Assembly (NCBI GenBank): GCA_036365455.1
Contig: JAWQUS010000003.1
Location: forward strand, 7,770,001 to 7,834,000
Source: Macrosoma leucophasiata
Lineage: Eukaryota > Arthropoda > Insecta > Lepidoptera > Hedylidae
Direction: 5' to 3'
DNA: 64,000 bases
Of this stretch, positions 35,745 to 45,200 are shown piece after piece. The position numbers and the translations under genes were made by a program. The notes under the pieces were generated by a model. The model was not told where the DNA came from. It ran no database searches and saw only the letters and a program-made list of their open reading frames with translations. The number at the start of each line of letters is the position of its first letter. Position 1 is the stretch's first letter.

Positions 35745-35750
35745 AATAAA
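35745..35750 (+). terminator. Poly(A) signal of desaturase 1
   Basis: AATAAA lies about 140 nt after the stop codon, directly before a Helitron-like repeat that begins near 35755. It is the first canonical signal downstream. Confidence 0.6.
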
Positions 35751-35754
35751 TAAT

Positions 35755-35955
35755 TTGAAATATGAATCTCCTTCACGCATAAACTGCTGAACCGATTTTC
35801 ATGAAATTTGGCACACTAATAGAGGGTAACTTGGGTTAACATAGGGTAACGAGAAAATGTTTCTGTGGGATTCCATGGGATGATTTGATGAGTTTCCACA
35901 GGTTACGCGAAAAGCGACCTACACACGGGCGGAGCCGCGGGCAACAGCTAGTTAT
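35755..35955. mobile_element. Helitron-like piece just 3' of desaturase 1
   Basis: TGAACCGATTTTCATGAAAT, then GGCGGAGCCGCGGGCAACAG and CTAGTT. It starts about 5 bp after the poly(A) signal. Confidence 0.5.
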
Positions 35956-36059
35956 ACTCGTACATATATCATACATTATTATAATAATATAATTGTGCAT
36001 ACAGAGTTGTTTAAGAACATATTGATAGAAGAATGTTATAATGTTTAAATACATATAAC

Positions 36060-37634
36060 ACTGTTGTTCGAAGCGTTGTTGCCTATATGTTTATATTGAT
36101 CTTTATTATTCTAGATAATTTTGAATGTCTCTTATTTTTCCTAATTTAATTTTTTCTCACTTTCACTACTCAAACTCAGCATTTTCAATTTGAACTTTGG
36201 AAACATACCTATACAGCTAATTAGTAAAGCCAATCAAAGTTTTACGACTTGGAAATATACTGGCATATCCCAGAAGTTGAGCAAAGAGTATTTATGTAAA
36301 ATGAATAAAATAAACATTACCCGCTGACTGAAACCAAACTGAAACTAGAATTGCCACAGATCTCTGAGTGTACGAGTGTACAATTCCAGTACTAGGCCTG
36401 AGGCATACTGAAGTATTGTACATGTTGTAAAAATCAAGGCTGAAGAAGTAGGTGTATCCTCTCGCAATATTTTGACATTTTCTTAAATATATGTCGCCGA
36501 TGGAAAACAATACTCAAAACACATAATTTTACTATTCTTCCATTTATTATAATAAAAAAGAACAAAAAGTGCATTTATACAAAGGACATTCTATAATTTT
36601 AACATTATATTTATTTTATGCTGTACATAGTGTAATCATAAATGGAAACTTTTCAGAAGTAAGTATACGCAATTATTTTAAAATCATAGTCATGAAGAGC
36701 ATTTTAGTAGGTATATCCATATGAATATTTCGGACTGCTATTTATTTAAATCTACGGCCCTGTAATTTCTGGAACAGAGGCACATCAACTCAGACCTCAG
36801 GAGTGGTAACGCTCTTCATTAAAATCTCTAGTTTTTATGAACACATTTTTTAGGCAACAATATTCACTTACTATCAATGTGATCTTTATGCTTGTTTACC
36901 TATTATATATTATTTATCTTATGATATAAAAAAAAGAAATATTTGCTACCACATATAGTAGAAGTGAAAATTCCGCCGTTGCCACCTCTCACGGGTATTT
37001 CGTGTATCCCCTCCACGCAGCCGTATCGCATTTTCTTGGCAGAAAAAAACGTAATATCCTCCCGTCTATATAGAAGTTTTACTTCATAAAAACATGATAG
37101 CCTGCCAAGAATTTCTCTTCCGAATTTATCGTGCGCATTACTCTGACGCATTCTGGTACTTGGACATTGCCTAGGTCCATTATCATTGCCCATTTACTCT
37201 ATCATATCATATTTTAAACAGTATAAAGATACGATGCCGGACTTTTTCGAACTTCAGTAGAAAATAGAGAAATATGGTGCTGCGGCAGCACTGCTGCGTG
37301 CAGTGGAGTTCGTAATCGTACCTACCTTTAACCTCTTCTTTTCCCGGAATCGATAGAACTAATGCTGACGGTATGTGCATCTAGCCAAGAGGAACAACTG
37401 ACCCGACTAGACTAAAACTTCTGTATTATCTACTACTAACATGTTTGAAGTTTACTTGTTGGTCCCAATATTACAGGCAAAGACATACTCGGCCATATTT
37501 GGCCAAGGATGGACATACTGTTTATAATTAGCTAGGTGTTCATTATTATTTTGTTTATATTTTAGAAATCTTTGAGAATAAAAGTCAGTAATATTGAAGG
37601 TGAAGCAAAACTGGGCCAATTAAAGCACCACGTA
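36060..37634. other. Interval between desaturase 1 and the protease homologue
   Basis: No exon recognised although the protease homologue's first exon is expected somewhere here or just downstream. 36950-37195 is GC-richer with an antisense ORF lacking domain features. Confidence 0.4.
36750..36905 (+). mobile_element. Family A retroposon, degraded 3' half
   Basis: TACGGCCCTGTAATTTCTGG, then GACCTCAGGAGTGGTAACG and a TTTATGCTTGTTTACC end, downstream of desaturase 1. Confidence 0.5.
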
Positions 37635-37765
37635 AGTAACTTGCGGCCAAATTTTGATAGGCAACTTGGTGGATATGCATTCTCTAGATTATAAATATGC
37701 TTAAAATTAGGTTTGCAGCATATCTGGATGAACGAAATAATTCTGCAGTGGGATCCTAACCTACA
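37635..37765. mobile_element. Family C MITE, solitary right arm
   Basis: Matches the right arm of the 18 kb copy: CTTGCGGCCA, TCTAGATTATAAATATG and GTGGGATCC in the same order. The left arm is missing. Confidence 0.55.
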
Positions 37766-37784
37766 AAGCCCACATTACTGAAAA

Positions 37785-38336
37785 AAAAACCGGACAAGTG
37801 CGAGTTCGACTTGCGTGGTGAGGGTTCCGAAATTTAAAAAATATTTTCGAAAATATTACAGATTTAAAATGCAGGGACATAGCGGTTACGGTGGTACCGG
37901 CTGGGGTTATATTATTAAGAATTTTCGATTTAATTTGAATACTCAAACTTCTTATAGGTTTTTCAGTAATCTATTGGCAAAGAACTATTTTCCACATTTT
38001 TTTCAAAATTTTAAGTTCAGTAGTTTCGGAGATAGGGTGGGGGGAATGGTCAATTTTCGTCGTTTTTCTTAAATAACTTCAAATTTGTTTATGCAAAAAT
38101 TATAAAAACTATATATCTGAGATGCTGACAACAACCTCTTTCATTTTATATGTCACACGACACAAAAGTGGCCTGTGGTCTGATTTACCCCACAAAAGGT
38201 ACGGCACCCTAAAAATCTACCAAAACAAAACTCAGTAGGGTCTAGATGTGTAATGACAGACAGACAGACAGACAGACGGACATGGCGAAACTATAAGAGT
38301 TCCTTGTTTACTACGGAACCCTAAAAAAAGATAATA
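37785..38336. repeat. Family F interspersed repeat upstream of the protease homologue
   Basis: AACCGGACAAGTGCGAGTTC to CTACGGAACCCTAAAAAAAG, with four GACA units at 38255-38275. It ends against the candidate first exon at 38327-38374. Confidence 0.55.
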
Positions 38337-38374
38337 ATATAGTGAATTCTGCTACTGGAGCAAGACACTCAGTG
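38327..38374 (+). CDS. Candidate first-exon remnant of the protease homologue
   Basis: The stretch reads in frame to IVNSATGARHSV, then a GTAATT donor in phase 0, the phase needed by the exon at 38579. IVN resembles the mature N-terminus of S1 proteases (VVNG in the partner gene). No Arg or Lys precedes it, so a trypsin-type activation cleavage is missing, and no signal peptide precedes it: a repeat ending near 38330 lies immediately upstream. It may be a real truncated exon or chance. Confidence 0.3.
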
Positions 38375-38578
38375 GTAATTACTTTAGCTTGTGATGTGTT
38401 ATGCACAAATAAGATTTGCACGTGGCATTTCAATAGCAGATTTTAGAAAAAATACTTGTATATTCACTAGAGTTCCAGTGTCGGAGCTCCACATATAAGC
38501 CAACAACGTGAACCACAATCACACCACCAGAACTGCATGCTTTTTGCCACCATCTTAACATAAAGTTTAATTTGACAG

Positions 38579-41500
38579 GTATTCATATTTCGAGTTTTTG
38601 ACAAATGGCGTCGTCTTTATCGAGCATTCTGTGCTGGGAGCATCATCACAGAAGAAAGAGTTTTAACCTCAGCACATTGCTTCCTCACAAATAGAAAACG
38701 GTTAGCAAGTATAAATATTGGCCCTCAATAATATAACGGCTCGAGTCACAGTATTTGTAAAGTAATAGAAATACTTAAAGAAAAACGTAACTTCACGCCT
38801 GTAATCCCCGAAGGGGTAGGCAGAGGTAAATGCATGCATTCAAGCATGCAAACATCCACGATTCGCCGGTTACGTTTTTGGCCCATGTAATAGACGGCGA
38901 GCCTGTTGCCATCTCCGGGCATATTACCAAACTCCGAGGTAGTAGGAAACTTCCAGAAAATGAAAAAGTCCCAATAGAACCAAGGATAAAGGATTTTAAA
39001 CGTTATCTCTGATAGCCCACGACCCGAATCGGACCCAGGACCTCCAGGAGCTTAGTAGTGACCTGCTACCACTAGGCTACTGAGGCAGTTTACAGTTATA
39101 TAACATTTAAACATTTATTCAATATTATTAGGATAAAACGTAACTTGAATGACGTAAGAGTGGTAGCCGGGATCTTGCGGACACTGGCGCGGGAGCCAAG
39201 CGTCGATGAAGTACAGCAGTGGCGACGCATATACCACCTGTACTCTCAAAAGTATTATAGGTTTCCGGCATACGATCTGGCGATACTGGTAAGTGCTCCC
39301 AAACGTAAGTTATATTTAGACTATTAGTTATACTGCTGTCCAATCGAGTTGGAATCGCCAAGTCCAACTCGGTTGGGCAGGGTTTGGAAAGCTACGACAC
39401 GTCTTTCCGTCCAAATTACCGCAGTGTCGTAGACGTAGATCCTTGACAAGTATATGTTGCCAGTTATAAGTTGCCAGTTTTTACTGGTGGTAGAGCTCCA
39501 GTGAAGGAGCTCGCAGGCGAAGGTACCACCGCATTACCTAATATACTTGCCGCTATATGGTAGTGTTCAGCACTATCGTGTTCCGGTCAGGTGGTAATGT
39601 ACGGCCTTGTAATTTCCGGCACAGAGGCATAACACCTTAGGCCTCAGGAGTGGCAACGCATCTTCATTTTGACCTTGGTCTTTGTGTGGGTGTCTCTAGG
39701 CTGCAGTCATCACTTAACATCAATGTGAACTGCATGCTTGTTTGCCACTTTCATTACATAAAAAAAAAAAATGCGATACTGAACTGAAACGTAGTCGCTC
39801 ACTATGGACCTCATAAAAAGGCACAAGTGCCCGCACAGAGTAATGGAGACCTCGGCAATTCCCCGCGGGATCGAATCAGAAATGAAGATATTCCATGAGA
39901 ACTAAAGTATACGACGAAACGAAACTCAGTGGACGGTGGCTGGGCTTCTCGAGTAGTGACCGTATACCGGAAGAAAAAACGTAGAAAGGTCCCGCACAAG
40001 GTGGAGCGATGACTTGGTGAACGTCGCGGTGAATCGCTGGTCCGTTGTTTCGCTGTCCGCCCGACCGTTCGTTGTGGCAATCTTTGGAGAGGTTTGTGTC
40101 CAGCAGTTGGAATTTCTCGGCTGAAATGATAATGATGCTGATGAATACTTAAAGAAGTCATTGTAATCCGATTAATATAAAGCCAACCCTCAAGCTGTGA
40201 CAATAAATCAGCTGAAATTTTGTATGGAACAACTGGTTTTGATTTTGCGGTTGAGTTATTTTATTTCTTAGTATCTGTAACTAAGTGTTGTATAAATTAT
40301 AAAAAAAGCAACAGTGTTTTGTGGTAAAGCTATCAGATAGTTTGTCTTTTTGCTGGCGCCATTGCCATTGTTTTAGACACGTTTTAGATTTCATATAAAC
40401 ATCTGAGAAGATTAAATTTTGGTATCCAACATTTATCGCCTTTTTGTGTTTACAGCAAATAAACTTGCCTTGGATATTCAATCAATTTGTCAACAGAATA
40501 CCTTACGCCACAAAGAATGATGACTTTGATGGAATGTGCATTGGAACGTCAGTTCAAGCCACAAAAGTAATTACTTTTAATAAGATCATAAGTTTTGGAA
40601 GAAATAGATATTAAAAAACATATTGTTAATGTCTGTCTGTATTAAACATTTCATCCATTACATTTTTAGAGTTGGTCAACCAGCAAGTATCTCTTTACTC
40701 AAAATATGCGTTTAATCAAACAACGGAGATGCGAGCAAAAATTGCTAAGAAATTGTATGTACTACTACTGCACTGCGTACGAGTCTAGAAAATCTAGTGA
40801 TTATAGAGTAAGCCCTTTATATCTTGATCAAATTTTTGTATAGGTCTATTTTTTCATTAAAAAAGACATAGCAGGTCAGGTTTTATAGGCCATAGATGAA
40901 TCTATCACTCAGGCATATTTCAATTCGATCTATCATTAGATCTTGTAGTAATACGAGGTACTATTCCTCAGTTTACATTGGCGGTGGTTGACGTGGTTGT
41001 GGAGGCACTTCAACGTAATATCACGCCTATTATCCCCAAAGGGATAGACAGAAGTAAATGCATGCATTTAAGCATACATGCAAACACTCTCGATTCGCTA
41101 GTTATGCTTTGCCCTATTCCCTTAATAGGTGACGAGCCCATTCATATCTCTGTGGTATTTCGAGGTAGTTCAATCTCCAAGAAAAGAGTTAACCAGTAAA
41201 AGCCCCGATAACAGAGGATCAAGGTAAAAGAATGGTTCTTCATGATATAGTAAGTAGGTATGTATCTTTACGTCAGGTCCCTTACGGGGTAGGCAGAGAG
41301 TGTGGAGCGCCTGATATCCCGGTACTGACATACCTTTGTAAGTGGCAAACAATCATGCAGTTCACATTGATGTTAAGTGACAACTGCAGCCTATAGACAC
41401 CCACACGAAGACCAAGGTCAAAATGCAGATGCGTTACCACTCCTGAGGCCTAAGGTGTTATGCCTCTGTGCCGGAAATTACAGAGCCGTACATTGCATAC

Positions 41501-42058
41501 ATGCGGTGGTGCATTACCTAATTTACTTGCCGCTAAATGGTAGTGTTCAGCATTATTGTGTTCCGGTCAGGTGATAATGTACGGCTCTGTAATTTCCGGC
41601 CTACGCCCGCGAGCTCCGTCACTAGAGCTCTACCACCAGTAAAAAACCGCCCATGCTTCTTCTACTTTCATCATTCTTAAAACTTAACCCCACCCTCAGA
41701 CAATACTCGACCTCTTTGGTCATGATAGGTCAGTCTTGGTCTTCCTGGGCCTCTGCAACCATCCTCATTCGCATAATAAAGTAAGTAAGTGTTCTTTTTC
41801 TCTACCCAGGCAACGGAAGGTGGTGGCCTCATTTGCCATGGCACAGAGGATCCGGCTGAAAACCACGACGGTGTGGTAGTGGGTGTAACCTCACTCATAC
41901 ACATTGGCTTACCCACACTACACAATCGCGTGGGTGTGTTTCATAAATGGTTAACTGATGGTTCCAGGCGCAATCGTTTCACAATCGAAGTTTATTTGAT
42001 TGTATTGTGTATACAATGTATTTGTTGTAAATCATCTATGATGATAATATTTATTTAA
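38579..42058 (+). CDS. Serine protease homologue (S1 fold, catalytic Ser lost), five exons seen
   Basis: Exons: 38579-38700, 39132-39288, 40456-40566, 40670-40807, 41810-42058; phases join in frame to a stop at 42056-42058 (258 aa without the N-terminus). His57 is in TSAHC and Asp102 in YDLAIL. The GDSGGP site reads ATEGGGLIC: aligned on the following cysteine, Ser195 is Glu (or Gly with a one-residue shift) and Asp194 is Thr. The family cleaves peptide bonds; this copy should not, so a binding, cofactor or decoy role is inferred. Cysteine pairs 42-58, 136-201 and 168-182 are kept; 191 and 220 are absent. The C-terminal about 25 residues are hydrophobic and Cys-rich. The first exon (signal peptide and activation site) is not securely found. 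The donor at 38701 (GTTAGC) is weak and was chosen by phase. Introns are filled with SINE and LINE pieces. It follows desaturase 1 on the same strand. Confidence 0.8.
38785..39090 (-). mobile_element. SINE B in the intron after the His exon of the protease homologue
   Basis: Near full length, with small deletions in the head (CCCGAATCGGACCC replaces the usual B-box complement). It lies antisense in the intron 38701-39131. Confidence 0.65.
39480..39772 (+). mobile_element. Family A retroposon, full length, in a protease-homologue intron
   Basis: Complete from TTTTTACTGGTGGTAGAGCT to TTGCCACTTTCATTACAT and an A-run. It is one of the best preserved copies and lies between the Asp exon and the next exon (39289-40455). 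Confidence 0.7.
39812..40150 (+). mobile_element. RTE-like LINE remnant in a protease-homologue intron
   Basis: Degraded + oriented C-terminus and 3' end: GTGGACGGTGGCTGGGC, GATGACTTGGTGAACGTCGC and the TTCTCGGCTGAAATGATAAT tail. Several stops interrupt the frame. Confidence 0.5.
41010..41172 (-). mobile_element. SINE B, degraded, in the last intron of the protease homologue
   Basis: TATTATCCCCAAAGGGATAG and TAAATGCATGCAT identify it; it is more diverged than other copies. Confidence 0.45.
41259..41777 (-). mobile_element. LINE L fragments around a family A copy
   Basis: 41259-41335 (CAGGTCCCTTACGGGGTAGG) and 41655-41777 (GACCTCTTTGGTCATGATAG) match the 3' end of LINE L; the family A copy sits between. 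Confidence 0.55.
41342..41645 (-). mobile_element. Family A retroposon with inverted middle segment
   Basis: Outer parts read on the - strand. The middle (about 41512-41601, ATTACCTAATTTACTTGCCG to TCTGTAATTTCCGGC) reads on the + strand. It lies within LINE L pieces in the last intron of the protease homologue. Confidence 0.6.
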
Positions 42059-42082
42059 TTTTTAACTACCTGTCGACACTTT

Positions 42083-42088
42083 AATAAA
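42083..42088 (+). terminator. Poly(A) signal of the protease homologue
   Basis: AATAAA lies 25 nt after the stop codon. The opposing gene's signal is about 95 nt further on, so the two transcripts end almost tail to tail. Confidence 0.6.
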
Positions 42089-42182
42089 TCGATTATGACG
42101 TTCAATAAGTATTGTTTTTGAATTCTTGTGCTAACAAGAACACTCATACTGAACAACTCATAGTTTGATATGAAGCTCAGAT

Positions 42183-42188
42183 TTTATT
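42183..42188 (-). terminator. Poly(A) signal of the trypsin-like protease
   Basis: On the - strand AATAAA lies about 83 nt after the stop. It faces the + strand signal at 42083. Confidence 0.55.
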
Positions 42189-42270
42189 GTTATATTTAAT
42201 ATAACATAATATACAATCGATTTTTCAATAAATAATAACAGCCTAAATTGTTAAAAATAAATTAAACAAA

Positions 42271-45200
42271 TCAAAATAATAACAATGCGCTATTTAATAA
42301 AAATAAAATAGTAAATATATGTAAAGTAAATTTAAAGGATTTGTTTCTCCCTATGTACTTGTAATAGCTTGAGACTCTGGTGAAGAATGTACCGGATCTC
42401 CGCCGGCTGCCACTGACAATACCCACCAGAATACCTTTGCCCCCCACTTCTTTTGGGTCTCCTGTATTTGTGCACACTAATGGACCTCCGGAGTCACCCT
42501 GGAAACCGTTGACTTGTATTGGAATATAATATGATATTTTTTTTTATTATGTAATAAAAGTGGCAAACAAGCATTGATCACATTGATGTTAAGTGATGAC
42601 TGCAGCCTATAGACACCCACACAATGACCAGAGGTCAAAATGCAGATGCGCTACCACTCTTGAGGCATTAGGTGTTATGCCTCTGTGCCGGAAATTACAG
42701 GGCCGTACATTACGACCTGACCGGAACACGATAGTGCTAAACACTACCATTTAGCGGCAAGTATATTAGGTAATGCTGTGGTGCCTACGCCCACGAGCTC
42801 CGTCACTGGAGGTCTACCACCAGTAAAAAAAATGCTAATATGATATTATTGATCGACTCTCAAGGATTCTAAGGTAAGGCGGTAGTAACCGAAATAAAAG
42901 TTACGGGCCCTTATTTTACATTCATCATTCTTTTCATACATACACGCCGATTCCTAAGAAGTACCTATAAAAGTAGATTAGTAGAAAGTAGTTATATCAA
43001 TACCTGACGAACATCAGATGGAATGCTGGATGTACAGACGAACATTCGCATGTTTCTTCTATGAAACTGATTGCATGTATACAATGGTATCAACTCCAAA
43101 TGGGCTACAAGCAATTTGTCTGACGGCATCTGAAATGTAGGTACAAAATAGATTGGGGTCATAAGTCGGGGGTGGGGTCTAAATGGCTCAGGCGTAGGGA
43201 TGTGACGATCCCACGGACCACCGAAGGGAATTCTTCCGTCGGTCAAGTCAGTCTATCAAAAAATGGCGATGTAACCATTTCAGTGGAGTGATAGTAATAC
43301 AATAATCGCTTCTTCTCCTTCTCGTGTCAGCGGTTCGACTTAAATTATATTGGCCCAGTATTTTGCCACAGTTATTGCTGCATCATTTGCGGTCTTTAGG
43401 TCCTCCAACATACAAGAACTGGGGCAGAGCGGACATTGGAGCATGTGTTGCATTGTTTGAGCGAGGGCTCCGGAGTCACGACGCTCCATAGGAGGAGAGA
43501 TAAAAGCCTACTTGCATAAGTTTTACCTGCATCGGCCTACCTGAGTGCGGAGTCAATTAAGTGATCTCCAGATCGGCCATTGCAGATCATGACCTGGGAG
43601 CCCTTCTCGCCAGTTTTCGTGTGGAGGTTGGTTTTTCGACAATAACCGCAATGTCCAGCAATAAAACTACCGCCACTGCGATCACCAATCCACCTACGTG
43701 GCGATTATGGCATGTTCTCCCCTGATGATACACATCACTGATGGCGTCTATCGGCTGGGGTGATGATGGTGATAAAAACTTTAACATGATGTGACGACAC
43801 TTCCAGAAATAAATTTCTTTAGTCAACTTTACTAGTAAGTTTCATTTTATCACGCCAACTATTTTATTTTACGTGTAATCTTCATTATACGTACATATTT
43901 TAAAGCTATCTCCACAAGTGCCCAACCAAATATTATTAAAGTTTAGAAAATAAACATACGTTGTTAAAAACCCGGCCATATCCCGAAACCAAGCATTTTC
44001 CGCTGTAATCTACGAATTTGCTTGCGTAAGGTATAGAATTGACATAGTTATTAAACTCAAAAGGTTCGCGTAGAAACTGAAAATAAAACCAAATGTTGAA
44101 GAAAGCAAATCACACAAAGTATAAACTTTGTATAGTATCATGCATGTAGCAGGTATCATGTATGTGCATAATAATATCATGCTATACTTAAAAAATAATC
44201 TTTAATACAGGGTTAAATATATCTAACGCATAAATCGTCAAAGCTGAGTTAGGTATGTTAAGACTAACAACTTTTGTTCTATGACTTTTGCCAAAACGCA
44301 GTACATCACATGTTAAGAAATAAAATCGTTTCAAATGGGACTTCTATCAATTGTTAGCACTACGTTTCATATGTATATTTTTACATAGGTACAGACGTCA
44401 GCTGCTTACGTAACGTGAAGTTAAGAAGTATTAGAACTGCAAATTCTATTTATTATTTTTTGTATAGTTAAAAAAAAATTGAATTAGAAAAAGTTGTATT
44501 ACATAAGTGTTAGTCTTGATGAGCCAAAGCCCTTAAGAATTATGCGCTAGTTACAAATAATTGTTTTTATATTATTTCGCATTAACACATGCTTGTGAAT
44601 GCATGCTTTTCTTTAAAAATAAAATAGTTACAAATAACCCTGTATATTTTTTAAGTATAGCATGATATTATAGGATGATGAATATCCTTAATGAAATCTT
44701 GTTCTTTACAACCACTGTGAAATCGTAGATATAAAATTAATTGTATATTTATGAGAGATAATAGTCTCATAATCGCAACCAAAGAGTATACAAATACTAT
44801 AGCTACCTTATTACGGCGACTGACTGAAATAAGTAAAGTGCATACGAAAAGTTTTTTTTAAAGAAAACCATAAAATTAGATTGTTAAATTTTTTTTTTTT
44901 TATTTAAATATCTTGTTACGCCGCGCCGTTGATGAAAAAGGTTAAACACTGCCTCCAACAACATTCTTGAAATTATTAACGTGAACTGTGTAATCTGTGT
45001 TTGCTTGTTTGCCTTGACATAAAATATAATAATATTTAAATGGATGTCTATGACTATTTCCTTGAGTAACGCTGTATCCTATTTCTACGATGATTTCTTA
45101 ATCTTCTTACCACAATAGCAATATCAAATTTGGGGAATTTATATTTTTCTGGGTAAACTACATTCTTCAGTTTCTTCCACTGGCCATGTTCAATGTCACT

